From: JAHFUI01 sp041485905
GTDB taxonomy: Bacteria; Acidobacteriota; Vicinamibacteria; Vicinamibacterales; CAVVIG01
Assembly (NCBI GenBank): GCA_041485905.1
Contig: JBGPKK010000030.1
Span: forward strand, 1-38,086
DNA length: 38,086 nt
Reading direction: 5' to 3'
Shown: positions 16,053 through 24,790 of the stretch, in pieces
How positions within the stretch are numbered: the first letter of the stretch is position 1
How the letters are laid out: each line of letters begins with the position of its first letter
The notes under the pieces: generated by a model
What the model saw: the letters and a program-made list of their open reading frames with translations, nothing else
The model's database searches: none
Told to the model about the DNA's origin: nothing
Made by a program: the position numbers and the translations under genes

Positions 16053-17459
16053 TCACGTTGTCGCAGCCGTGCGCCAGCCTTTACGGTAGGTCTCACGCAC
16101 ATCGCGCGCGTAGGGAGCAGGCCCGACAGTTGCTCGGAGCTCGATTTGCTTGTGACGCTCGACGGTCGTTTTCTGCGAGCCGCCGCCCTCTTCACCCCAG
16201 ACGAGCGTGACCGGCGTGCCGGGCTTCGCAAACTGTTCATCGATGACGCCAAGCGAAAGCATCGAGCGCTCGTTGTAGCTGTAGCCGCCGAACATCGACA
16301 TACCGACCATTTTGCCGCCGCTCATGATCTTGTCGGCCGATGACGATGCGTAATTCGAGAGCGGCCAGTCGATACATTTATAGTTGTCCTGGCCAGGATC
16401 GAGCATTGACTCGAAGACCTTGGCGACATCCTGCCCATTCCAGACGAACGTCACTTTCTTCCGCTGCGGCTTGCCGGCCATGTTCTCGAGAGCTTTGCGG
16501 CCGATGAAGTCGTGGTCGAACTTCACGAACGTGCCGTAGCCCAGCTCGTACGGCGTCATGTAATAGTCTTCGATATTGTTGGAGGTGAAGCTGCCGCCGA
16601 GTGAGCACGTGGCTTCGTAGCCCGCGCCCGGCAGCCACTGCCGATACGCCTTCATCTTTTCGCCGGTATAGACCGCCGGCAGCGGCGACGGAATCCAGCC
16701 GGATTCAAGCGTGTTGGTCGCGTAGGCTCTCGCGCCGACCTGGTGAAGGCCGAAGTCCTTGCCGGCTTCGACGATAGCGGCCCGGATCTCCTCGCCTTCG
16801 CCGTACGGACCCCAAATCTCGAGTCCAGGGGCGCCGGCCATACCATGGCGCAACGCGCGGACCTTCCGTCCCGCGATGTTGATGACATCCATAGAGAAGA
16901 ACTTGATGTCCGGAAACGGTCCGCCGTTCAGCTTCTTGATCACCTGCTCAGCGTTCGGCCCTTGAATTTGATACCGGTAAGATTTGCGAACGACCGGCTT
17001 CCCCATTGGGCGAGAAGGCGATCTGTCGTCCTTCTCTACCGTCGCATTGTATCCGCCTGTCGCGGCGTGGAATTGAATCCAATTGGCAGCCGGTGCGCGC
17101 CCGACCCACACGAATCTATTCGCGTCCAGATAAAAGAGAATCCCGTCGCCGATCACATAACCATCGTCGTTACACGGAACAAATTGCTTCGCCTTGTTGA
17201 CGGAGAAATTAGCGAAGCTGTTGATTGCAAGATTTGAGAGCAATTTAAGTGCATCGGGACCCTCAATATACAGATCCACCATATGGTGGGACTGGTCGAA
17301 GAGCACGCAGGTCTCCCGCCAGGCCTTTTGCTCGTCGCGCCAGTTGGTAAACTCGGGGGCGACGACTGGATAGACGTAGGCGCCGATCTGCGAATTGCGC
17401 AACATCTTGACTGCATTGCCGGCGGCTTGCAGCGCTTCCTCCAGGTTCTTGTAGGCCAT
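16053..17459 (-). CDS. GcvT-fold aminomethyltransferase-family protein, LigM/DesA-type O-demethylase-like
   Basis: 468 aa, cytoplasmic. The GcvT fold is suggested by QSHHMVDLYIEGPDALKLL, a central YQIQGPNAEQVIKKL, HGMAGAPGLEIWGP, and a C-terminal FIGRKALENMAGK ... VFESMLDPGQ region. The length and the N-terminal EFTNWRDEQKAWRETCVLFDQS fit tetrahydrofolate-dependent O-demethylases such as LigM (471 aa) and DesA better than glycine-cleavage T protein or DMSP demethylase (about 370 aa). The inferred role is methyl transfer from a methoxylated aromatic to tetrahydrofolate. No methylenetetrahydrofolate reductase or ring-cleavage gene is nearby, so the substrate is uncertain. Start at 17459 with GGGAGAGAG upstream. 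The 5' third is unusually AT-rich (42-48% GC over 17161-17280). Confidence 0.7.
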   Translation of the reverse strand: MAYKNLEEALQAAGNAVKMLRNSQIGAYVYPVVAPEFTNWRDEQKAWRETCVLFDQSHHMVDLYIEGPDALKLLSNLAINSFANFSVNKAKQFVPCNDDGYVIGDGILFYLDANRFVWVGRAPAANWIQFHAATGGYNATVEKDDRSPSRPMGKPVVRKSYRYQIQGPNAEQVIKKLNGGPFPDIKFFSMDVINIAGRKVRALRHGMAGAPGLEIWGPYGEGEEIRAAIVEAGKDFGLHQVGARAYATNTLESGWIPSPLPAVYTGEKMKAYRQWLPGAGYEATCSLGGSFTSNNIEDYYMTPYELGYGTFVKFDHDFIGRKALENMAGKPQRKKVTFVWNGQDVAKVFESMLDPGQDNYKCIDWPLSNYASSSADKIMSGGKMVGMSMFGGYSYNERSMLSLGVIDEQFAKPGTPVTLVWGEEGGGSQKTTVERHKQIELRATVGPAPYARDVRETYRKGWRTAATT

Positions 17460-17537
17460 AGCTCTCTCCCAACCCTTCTCCGTTTGTGAGCGCATCCGAT
17501 GAGCGCGCTGGAAGAATACTCTACTCTCGGAGGATTC

Positions 17538-18164
17538 TCACTTGCTGATCGCCAGCTTGACGCCAAGGCCGACGAACACTGCGCCCGCGGCCTGCCGGAT
17601 CGTCGTCCCCGCCGAGGGGTGCGCGCGGAGCCGGCGGCTCATCGCCGCCGCAGACCAGGCGAGAATCAGACACCAGATCGTGCCGTTGAACATGAAGACC
17701 GCGCCGAGGAACAGGAAGGCGAGGATTTTCGAGTCTGCGGCGGGCGACACAAACTGCGGAAGAAACGCGAGGAAGAAGAGCGCCACCTTCGGGTTGAGCA
17801 CGTTGGTCAACACGCCGGCGCGGTAGATCGCCCACGACCGCTCGTGCGGCAGGTCGGCGGTCTCGGCAACGGTCGTCGAGCGATCGAGCATCATCCTGAT
17901 GCCCAGATACGTCAGATACGCGGCGCCGGCGATCTTCACGATGAGAAAGGCGCGAGCCGAGGTCGCCAGAATCGCCGACAACCCAAACGCCGCGGCCAGC
18001 GTGTGCACGATGCATCCGGACGTAATGCCGAGCACGGACAGGAGGCCGGCGCGGCGGCCCTGCGCGATGCTCCGGCCGACGATGTAGAGGGTGTCCTGCC
18101 CCGGCGTCAGGTTCAGCAGGATGCCGCTCACGATGAAGAGGACGAGATTCTGAGTGCCGAACAT
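17538..18164 (-). CDS. LysE/RhtB-family amino-acid exporter
   Basis: Inner-membrane exporter of the LysE superfamily, 208 aa with about six hydrophobic segments. The N-terminal signature LLNLTPGQDTLYIVGRSIAQGRRAG is split here for reading as LLNLTPGQDT then LYIVGRS; it is followed by LGITSGCIVHTLAAAFG and the mid-protein NVLNPKVALFFLAFLPQFV, both diagnostic. Start at 18164 (MFGTQNLVLF); no strong ribosome-binding site. The longer upstream frame would overlap the divergent TonB gene leader and was rejected. The specific exported metabolite cannot be deduced. It faces away from the TonB-dependent receptor across a 109-bp intergenic region. Confidence 0.9.
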   Translation of the reverse strand: MFGTQNLVLFIVSGILLNLTPGQDTLYIVGRSIAQGRRAGLLSVLGITSGCIVHTLAAAFGLSAILATSARAFLIVKIAGAAYLTYLGIRMMLDRSTTVAETADLPHERSWAIYRAGVLTNVLNPKVALFFLAFLPQFVSPAADSKILAFLFLGAVFMFNGTIWCLILAWSAAAMSRRLRAHPSAGTTIRQAAGAVFVGLGVKLAISK

Positions 18165-18229
18165 AGACGAAAGGCCGATCGTAACAGGACCCGCTGTAAA
18201 CGCGGCGTCCGCCCGGAACGTAAAGATAT

Positions 18230-18257
18230 GTGACAGATCGGTCCAGTCGCGTATCCT
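18230..18257 (+). promoter_or_regulatory. Candidate promoter of the TonB/VWFA operon
   Basis: GTGACA at 18230-18235, 16 bp, then TATCCT at 18252-18257, about 16 bp before the chosen ATG at 18274. The short leader leaves only AAAGAAA as a weak ribosome-binding site. Pattern match only. Confidence 0.35.
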
Positions 18258-18273
18258 CGTAGTTCTAAAGAAA

Positions 18274-21200
18274 ATGAAAGTTGTCACCTTCGCGGCGTTG
18301 AGCGCATGGGCGCTGGTGGAAGTGCTGGTGGCGGCGCAAGCCCCGCAGCAACCCGCCGCGCCGACGGCGTCTACCCCAGGGGCGCAAGCCGGAGCGCGGT
18401 GTCGCGTCGATGGGCACGCGAGAAGCGGCACCGTGCCACTGCCCGGCGTCGCGATCGTCGTGCAGGCGGGCGATGCGGTAAAGGCCGCGACGTCCACCGA
18501 CATCGACGGCAAGTACGCGATCACGTTTTCGCCTAACGCGACCTACCACTTGTCGACGGATCTGACGGCGTTCGCGCGCGTCGAGCGCGATGTGACGCTC
18601 GGGTCCGCGCCGTGCGATACGACAATCGACTTTCAGCTCGCGCTCAAGGCTCGCCGCGAACCGGTGGCGACTCCGGGGGCGCCGCCGGAAACAGCGGAAA
18701 CCCCAGGGGCTCGCGGGACGCCGAGTCAGGCCGCACCGGCTCAGGCAACGCAGCCAGGCCGCGGGCGCGGCGCGCAAAGCGGACAGCCCAATCAACGGTT
18801 CCAGACGCTGAACGTCGAGGCGGACGCCAACGGCGCGGCGACGCTCGAAACCGCGCCGCCTGACGACGCCGGCGACGTTGCGCGGCTGCTGCCACCCGGC
18901 TTCTCCGTGCAGACGGCGCAGGCCGATGCGATCGCGATCAACGGAAGCGGCGATGCCACGAGCCTCGATCGCGGCTTGCTGAACGACCGCCAGCAGGCGA
19001 TCAGGCTCGGAGAATTCGATCCAGCGACCGGCCAGTTTGCCGCAGGCCCCGGCCCTCAAGGCGGCGGTCAGGGCCCCGGGGGCTTCGGAGGCGGCGACGG
19101 GGGCGGGCGCGGCGGCGGTGGGGGCGGACGCGGCGGTGCCGGTGGACGCGGAGGTGGCGGCGGCCGCGGCCAGATTGCGCTCGGGGGCCGCGGCGCTCGA
19201 GCCCAAAGTCCGTATCAGGGATCGATGAACTACACCTTCGGCGGATCTGCTCTCGACACGCCGCCGTATCAGCTGCGTCAGGACGTGCCGGTCACGCAGC
19301 CGCAGTTCAGCCGGAACAACTTCGGCGCCACGTTCGGCGGGCCGCTGAAGATTCCGGGGTTGTACGCGGACACGAATCGCCGCACGAACTTCCAGCTCAA
19401 TTACACGGGCAATCAATCGAACAATCTCTTCGACCAATACGCGACCGTGCCCACTGACGCCATGCGGCGCGGCGATTTTTCCGGAAGCGCTATCCAGTTG
19501 ATCGATCCAAAAACGGGGCAGCCGTTGGGGGGTAACCAGATCGCCCCGGGCCAGATCGATCCAGGATCGGCTCTTCTGCTCGGATTCATTCCGGCGCCGA
19601 ACCTGCCGGGGACCTCGCAGAACTACCACGTGTCGACCACATCGCACTCGACCTCAGACAACATCAGCGTGCGGCTCACGCAGAATCTGTCGCCGACCGT
19701 GGTGCAGGGCGGCCGTGGCGGCGCCGGAGGGCGCGGCGGTGGCGGACGCGGCGGCCCCGGCGGTCCGGGTGGGCGCGGCGGACCGGGCGGCCGCGGCCGC
19801 GGCACGAACATCAATCTGAACGTCCAGCTGCAGTACCGGCGGAACGACAACCAGTCGCTCAACGTGTATCCGAATCTGGGCGGTCAGAGCACGAGCACGA
19901 GCATCACCGCGCCGATCACGCTCAACATCTCGAAGGGCCGCTCGGTTCACAACATCTCGCTGAACCTGACGCACTCCAACAACCAGTCGACCAACGCGTT
20001 CTCCGGTGTCGACAACGTGGCCGCTCAGGCAGGGATCAAGTACCCGACTCTAGCGTCGACCGATCCGCTGAACTGGGGCGTGCCGAACCTGTCGTTTTCC
20101 GGCTTCACCGGCGTCCGGAGTGCGGCGGCCAGCCTGCGCACCGACGATCGGATCAACACCAGTTACGTGTGGTCGCACCCGATTGCGAAGCACCAGCTCA
20201 GACTGGGCGGCGACTATCGAATCGACACCTCCACGGCCGAAAGCAATGCGAACGCGCGCGGCAGCTTCACGTTCACCGGGCTCTACTCGTCCGGCGGATC
20301 GCAGGTGGCCGGCCGAAGCGGCGCCGATTTCGCGGATTTCCTCTTCGGGGTGCCGCAGCAGGCGACGCTCCAGTCCGGGGGCGTCACCCATCTTCGCCAG
20401 CGTTCGTTCGACGCTTACGTGGAAGACAACTGGCAGAAGAGCGCGAAGCTGACCTTCAATCTTGGCCTTCGCTACGAGCTGGCGATGCCCTACGTCGAGA
20501 CCAACGGCAAGATGAGCAATCTGGATGTCACGCCAAGCTTCACGGCGGCCGCTCCGGTGAGCGCGGGCGGCGTCGGACCATACACGGGCGAGTTTCCGAC
20601 GGCGCTCTTGAACACCGACGTCAACAACATCGGGCCGCGGATCGGCGTCGCGTATCGGGTCGCGAAGAACACGACCCTCCGCGGCGGATACAGCATCACC
20701 TACAACAGCGGATCCTACGCAGGCATCGCCAGACAACTGGTGGCCGAGCCGCCGTTTGCAGAGACGGAGACGGTCATCGGAAGCGCAACCGGACCGCTGA
20801 CGCTCGCCGATGCGCTGCTCTCGTCGACGTCGGCGACGACCAATAACTTCGGCGTGGACAAGGACTACGCGCTCGGCAAGATTCAGACGTGGAACGCCGC
20901 GGTCACCAGAAGCCTCAATCCCAATTGGACGGTCACCGTCGGCTACACCGGGACCAAAGGCACCGATCTCGATATTCTGCGCGCGCCCAACCGCGGTCCG
21001 CTGGGTCTCCTCATCCCGGGCGTCCAGGCGTTCACGTGGGAGTCGTCGGGCGGCCACTCGCTCCTGAACGCGGGCAACTTTCAGCTGCGCCGGCGTCTTG
21101 CAGGCGGGATCAGCGGAGGCGCCTCGTACACGCTCGCCCGATCGATGGACAACGCCTCGTCGCTCGGAGCCGGATCGCCAGTCGTGGCGCAGAACGACAA

Positions 21201-21780
21201 GGACCTGGCATCGGAGTGGGCGCTTTCGAGCTTCGATCGGCGGCAGCAGTTTTCCGGCGATCTATCAGTGGAGCTGCCCTTCGGCCCCAACCGCCACTGG
21301 CTCAAGAGTGGCGGCCTCCTCGCGGGCTTGTTCGGCGAATGGACGGCGACGATGACGATGACGCTGCAGTCGGGGACGCCGTTTACCGCGCGGGTCGTGG
21401 GCGCTGCGAGCGACGTGTCCCGCGGCACGAACGGCTCGCTGCGGGCCAACTACACGGGGGCGCCCATCGAGTTGAGCAACCCCACGGTCGACGAATTCTT
21501 CAACGCCGCCGCGTTTGCGGTGCCGGGCGCGGGTCTGTTCGGCGACTCCGAGCGGAACATGATCGTCGGTCCGGGCGCTCGTCAACTGAACGGCACGCTG
21601 ACACGGGACGTACGGCTCACCACGAACCGCGCGGTCACGCTGCAGATCAACGCGACGAACCTGCTCAACACGGTGCAGTGGGGCTCGATCGATTCCAACG
21701 TCAACTCGCCAACCTTCGGTCAGGTCCTGTCGGTCAGGCCGATGAGAAACATCACGGTCAATGCCAGGTTCAGGTTCTAA
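18274..21780 (+). CDS. TonB-dependent receptor, Oar-like, with carboxypeptidase-regulatory-like N-domain
   Basis: Outer-membrane beta-barrel, 1168 aa. The ATG at 18274 begins a signal peptide (MKVVTFAALSAWALVEVLV); the upstream in-frame region is non-coding leader. Residues about 30-120 form a CnaB/carboxypeptidase-regulatory-like domain (PLPGVAIVVQ ... TDIDGKYAITF). A disordered Pro/Ala linker follows, then a plug-like section with GSMNYTFGGSALDT and FGGPLKIPG, and a barrel ending in RNITVNARFRF, with the terminal Phe of outer-membrane proteins. Two Gly/Arg-rich loops stand out (about residues 264-303 and 479-510). Acidobacterial Oar-like receptors are thought to take up or bind polymers; the ligand is unknown. 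It overlaps the VWFA gene by 20 bp. Confidence 0.9.
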   Translation: MKVVTFAALSAWALVEVLVAAQAPQQPAAPTASTPGAQAGARCRVDGHARSGTVPLPGVAIVVQAGDAVKAATSTDIDGKYAITFSPNATYHLSTDLTAFARVERDVTLGSAPCDTTIDFQLALKARREPVATPGAPPETAETPGARGTPSQAAPAQATQPGRGRGAQSGQPNQRFQTLNVEADANGAATLETAPPDDAGDVARLLPPGFSVQTAQADAIAINGSGDATSLDRGLLNDRQQAIRLGEFDPATGQFAAGPGPQGGGQGPGGFGGGDGGGRGGGGGGRGGAGGRGGGGGRGQIALGGRGARAQSPYQGSMNYTFGGSALDTPPYQLRQDVPVTQPQFSRNNFGATFGGPLKIPGLYADTNRRTNFQLNYTGNQSNNLFDQYATVPTDAMRRGDFSGSAIQLIDPKTGQPLGGNQIAPGQIDPGSALLLGFIPAPNLPGTSQNYHVSTTSHSTSDNISVRLTQNLSPTVVQGGRGGAGGRGGGGRGGPGGPGGRGGPGGRGRGTNINLNVQLQYRRNDNQSLNVYPNLGGQSTSTSITAPITLNISKGRSVHNISLNLTHSNNQSTNAFSGVDNVAAQAGIKYPTLASTDPLNWGVPNLSFSGFTGVRSAAASLRTDDRINTSYVWSHPIAKHQLRLGGDYRIDTSTAESNANARGSFTFTGLYSSGGSQVAGRSGADFADFLFGVPQQATLQSGGVTHLRQRSFDAYVEDNWQKSAKLTFNLGLRYELAMPYVETNGKMSNLDVTPSFTAAAPVSAGGVGPYTGEFPTALLNTDVNNIGPRIGVAYRVAKNTTLRGGYSITYNSGSYAGIARQLVAEPPFAETETVIGSATGPLTLADALLSSTSATTNNFGVDKDYALGKIQTWNAAVTRSLNPNWTVTVGYTGTKGTDLDILRAPNRGPLGLLIPGVQAFTWESSGGHSLLNAGNFQLRRRLAGGISGGASYTLARSMDNASSLGAGSPVVAQNDKDLASEWALSSFDRRQQFSGDLSVELPFGPNRHWLKSGGLLAGLFGEWTATMTMTLQSGTPFTARVVGAASDVSRGTNGSLRANYTGAPIELSNPTVDEFFNAAAFAVPGAGLFGDSERNMIVGPGARQLNGTLTRDVRLTTNRAVTLQINATNLLNTVQWGSIDSNVNSPTFGQVLSVRPMRNITVNARFRF

Positions 21781-23902
21781 CCGGCTCGCGGTCTGTTTCG
21801 GTGCGCTCGCCCTCGTGGCCCTGGTGACCACATCAGTCGCGATCGGACAACAACCGGCCCCGTCGCAGCCGCCGCCGGTTTTCCGCAGCGGCGTCAACCT
21901 CGTCCTCGTCGACGTCGTCGTCCGCGACAAAAACGGGATGGCCGTGAAAGGTCTGACCGCCGACGACTTCGAACTGGTCGAGGACGGCGTACGCCAGAAA
22001 ATTCTGACGTTCGCGTTCGAGGAGATCACGGCCAACGCCGCGGCGGTTGCCAACCAGGCGACGCTCACCGCTCGGCCCGCGGCCGACGCGACGAAGCCGA
22101 TAGATGCCGCCGCGCCCGCAGCCGCCCCGACGCCGGCCGCTGGCAATCCTGGCAAGAACGACACGCCGCAGGCGCCCTTGACCTCCGAGGATGTCGCCGG
22201 GCATCGGCTCATCACGCTTCTTTTCGACACCAGCTCGATGCAGCCCGAGGACGTGCAGAAGGCCGCGGACTCCGCGATCAAGTGGGTCAACGAGCAGATG
22301 ACGGCGGCCGATCTCGTCGCGGTCGCCTCGATCGGATCGAGCCTCCAAATCCTGACGGATTTCACCACCAGCAAAGAACAGGTCCAATCGGTGCTGGCGG
22401 CGTTCTCGGCCGCCGAAGGGACCGCGTTTGCACCGGTGGACGCCAGTACGGCGGCCACCGACGAAGCGAACGCGAACGCGACGGACGACACGGCGACGGT
22501 GGACGCGAGCGCTCAGGAGCTCGACACGTTCAACAACGACGTGCGCCTGCGCGCGTTGAAGACGCTCGCCGAGGCGCTCAAGCCGATTCAACAGAAGAAG
22601 GCGATCATCTATTTCAGCTCCGGGATGCAGCGCAGCGGCACAGACAATCAGGTCGAGCTGCGAGCCGCGGTCAACGCTGCCGTGCGCGCCAACGTCGCCA
22701 TCTACCCGGTCGATTCGCGCGGGCTGCAGGCCGTCGTACCCGGGGGCAGCGCCCGCCAGGCAAGCCGCGGCGGCGTCGGCGCGTTCTCGGGTCGAGGCGT
22801 GGCCAGCCAATTCGCACAGCTCGACGCCCAGCAGGAGACGTTGACGGCGCTGGCATCGGACACGGGCGGCACGGCGTTTACGGACACGAACGATTTCGGT
22901 GAAGCCTTTACGAAGGTCGTGCGGGACATCTCGTCGTACTACATCCTCGGGTTCGCCAGCACGAATCCAGGCAAGGACGGCCGCTTCCGCCGCATCAGCG
23001 TGCGCCTCAAGAGCAAATCCGCCCTGAAAGTCGAGGCGCGCGAGGGCTATTACGCCGATCGCGACTTCAGCCATACCGCGAAGGGCGATCGCGAAGTCAT
23101 GCTTCAGGAACAGTTGACGATGCAGATTCCGGCGACGGACGTGCCGCTGTTCGTCACCGCGGGCTGGTTCCGGCTCGCGGCGGACAAGTACTACGTGCCG
23201 GTGTCGCTCGCGGTGCCCGGCTCCGCCGTGCCGGCGTCGACGGACAAGGTCACGTTGGATGTAGCCGGCTTCATCAGAGACGAGCGCGGCTTTCCTGTCG
23301 GACGGATTCGCGACACGCTGACCGTCCCGCCGGCAAACGCAGAAAATCTGGCGGCCAGGCAGGTGCTCTATCAGACGGGCGTGACGCTGCCGCCGGGCCG
23401 CTTCTCCGTGAAGATCGTGGTCCGCGAGAACACCACCGGACAGATGGGCACGTTCGAAACTCCGATCGTCGTGCCCGAGCTCAAGGACGCGCCGGTGAAG
23501 GTGAGCTCGCTCGTGCTCAGCACGCAGCTGCAGAGCGCAGTCGGACGCAAGACTGTGAGCCCGCTCGTGCGCGACGGCGTGGAACTGGTGCCGAATCTCA
23601 CCCACATCGTCGGCCGCGGCCAGAAGCTGTATTTCTACTACGAGGTGTACGAGCCCACGGCGGAGAACGGCGCGCCGCAACTGCGGACCAGCCTCGCGTT
23701 CTACCGTGGCAGGGTGAAGGTCTTCGAAACACCGGTTGTCGAGAGGACGCGGATTGACGCCGCAGATCGCCGTGCGGCGATTTTTCAGTTCGAACTGCCA
23801 GCCGATAGCCTCAAGCCAGGCCTCTATACCTGTCAGGTGAACATCATCGACGAAGTATCGGCACGTTTTGCGTTCCCGCGACTGGAAGTCTACGTGCGGT
23901 GA
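21761..23902 (+). CDS. VWFA-related acidobacterial secreted protein
   Basis: 713 aa exported protein of the acidobacterial VWFA-related family. Seen: signal peptide (ALALVALVTTSVAIGQQ), the family opener FRSGVNLVLVDVVVRDKNG, LTADDFELVEDGVRQ, then a von Willebrand A domain with MIDAS-like DTSSM near residue 156 (the last position is Met, so the DxSxS motif is degenerate), AIIYFSSGMQRSG, IYPVDSRGLQ, and TGGTAF. A C-terminal beta-rich half (RRISVRLKSK, GYYADRDF) ends the protein. The A domain carries an Ala/Asp/Thr-rich insertion (about residues 225-250). Its ATG lies inside the last codons of the TonB gene, so the two are translationally linked. Function is probably binding or adhesion; not established. 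Confidence 0.9.
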   Translation: MPGSGSNRLAVCFGALALVALVTTSVAIGQQPAPSQPPPVFRSGVNLVLVDVVVRDKNGMAVKGLTADDFELVEDGVRQKILTFAFEEITANAAAVANQATLTARPAADATKPIDAAAPAAAPTPAAGNPGKNDTPQAPLTSEDVAGHRLITLLFDTSSMQPEDVQKAADSAIKWVNEQMTAADLVAVASIGSSLQILTDFTTSKEQVQSVLAAFSAAEGTAFAPVDASTAATDEANANATDDTATVDASAQELDTFNNDVRLRALKTLAEALKPIQQKKAIIYFSSGMQRSGTDNQVELRAAVNAAVRANVAIYPVDSRGLQAVVPGGSARQASRGGVGAFSGRGVASQFAQLDAQQETLTALASDTGGTAFTDTNDFGEAFTKVVRDISSYYILGFASTNPGKDGRFRRISVRLKSKSALKVEAREGYYADRDFSHTAKGDREVMLQEQLTMQIPATDVPLFVTAGWFRLAADKYYVPVSLAVPGSAVPASTDKVTLDVAGFIRDERGFPVGRIRDTLTVPPANAENLAARQVLYQTGVTLPPGRFSVKIVVRENTTGQMGTFETPIVVPELKDAPVKVSSLVLSTQLQSAVGRKTVSPLVRDGVELVPNLTHIVGRGQKLYFYYEVYEPTAENGAPQLRTSLAFYRGRVKVFETPVVERTRIDAADRRAAIFQFELPADSLKPGLYTCQVNIIDEVSARFAFPRLEVYVR

Positions 23903-24054
23903 TCGACCGTTTCGGCCCGGACGTTAACCTCCCAGGGCCCAGCGCCCCGCCCGTTCATTCAGCAGCAATTCCCCGCCAAGATCGCTTCCACCGCTTCCAT
24001 CTCTTCCAGGGGGAACCTTTCGACGACCGGCCGAGTAAGGCAAGGTAGACACGG

Positions 24055-24573
24055 ATGCCGGACGCGGACCTTCTCAAACGGTTTGTGCAGGGCGACATCG
24101 CCGCGTTCGAATCGATCTTCAAGCAGTTCGAGGGCGAGGTGTATCGCTGGACGCTGCGGATTGTCCGTGACGGGAGCACTGCCGAAGACGTCCTCGTCGA
24201 GGCGTTCTGGCGGGCCTATCGAGGGCGGGCGCGGTTTGACCCGTCGCGGAGCTTCGGTGCCTGGATGCGGCGGATCGCCACCAACGTGGCGCGGGATCAC
24301 CTGAGGGCCGCGCGGACGCGAGGCCGGTTAATCAATGTCGAGATTCAAGCGCCCGCCGGCGAGGATCGCGACCTTGCCGAGTCCATCGCGCTCGCGTTTC
24401 GCACGCTGCCGCCGAAGCTGCAGGTCGTCGCCACGCTCGCGCTCGTCGAACAGCAGCCCTATGCGGAGATTGCGGATGCCCTCGACCTGCCCGTCGGAAC
24501 CGTCAAGTCGCGCGTGTTTCGCGCCATCCGCGCGTTAAGGAAGGAGCTGGCCCGTCAGGGCATTCGATCATGA
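24055..24573 (+). CDS. ECF-family RNA polymerase sigma factor
   Basis: 172 aa. Region 2 is visible as LLKRFVQGDIAAFESIFKQF and AEDVLVEAFWRAYRGRARFD, followed by FGAWMRRIATNVARDHLR; region 4 as LPPKLQVVATLALVEQQPY, AEIADALDLPVGTVKSRVF and RAIRALRKELA. The helix-turn-helix VGTVKSRVFRA is intact, so it should direct promoter recognition. It is preceded by a 152-bp non-coding stretch. Its last 4 bp overlap the start of a 69-aa membrane protein, the usual position for an anti-sigma factor. Stimulus and regulon unknown. Confidence 0.92.
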   Translation: MPDADLLKRFVQGDIAAFESIFKQFEGEVYRWTLRIVRDGSTAEDVLVEAFWRAYRGRARFDPSRSFGAWMRRIATNVARDHLRAARTRGRLINVEIQAPAGEDRDLAESIALAFRTLPPKLQVVATLALVEQQPYAEIADALDLPVGTVKSRVFRAIRALRKELARQGIRS

Positions 24574-24779
24574 CTGACGAACGTCTCGAACAATTGCTGC
24601 GTGCGGCGCTTCCCCCAGCGTCCGCTGAGGGACCCTCGCGCAATCTCTGGCCGCTGATCGCGGACCGCATCGAGGCGCCGGTCGCGTGGTCGTGGCTCGA
24701 CATGGGCGTGGCGCTGGTTTCCGCGATCGCGCTGATCATGTTTCCCAAAGGGTTGCTGCTGCTCGTATATCACTTATGA
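24570..24779 (+). CDS. Small single-pass membrane protein, possible anti-sigma-like partner
   Basis: 69 aa, overlapping the sigma-factor stop by 4 bp (ATGA). The N-terminal ~40 residues are soluble (LEQLLRAALPPASAEG, NLWPLIADRIEA), followed by one membrane helix (MGVALVSAIALIMFPKGLLL). There is no zinc-binding HxxxCxxC motif and it is shorter than standard anti-sigma factors. Position and topology suggest it restrains the sigma factor at the membrane, but there is no direct sequence match to support this. Its stop overlaps a possible ATG of the next gene. Confidence 0.7.
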   Translation: MTDERLEQLLRAALPPASAEGPSRNLWPLIADRIEAPVAWSWLDMGVALVSAIALIMFPKGLLLLVYHL

Positions 24780-24790
24780 CGGAGGCCATC

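Noticed and set aside
19060..19200. GGC-rich tract considered as a CRISPR or tandem repeat array
   Set aside because: It is codon-level Gly/Arg low complexity inside an open, conserved gene with no unit/spacer pattern.
21833..23680. 615-aa minus-strand open frame
   Set aside because: Antisense shadow of the VWFA gene, a product of high third-position GC; composition is Arg/Val/Gly-rich with no signal or domain.
24012..24035. GGAACC before the sigma gene as an ECF autoregulatory promoter
   Set aside because: The -35-like GGAACC is present but no matching -10 lies at 16-17 bp; kept out of the feature list.
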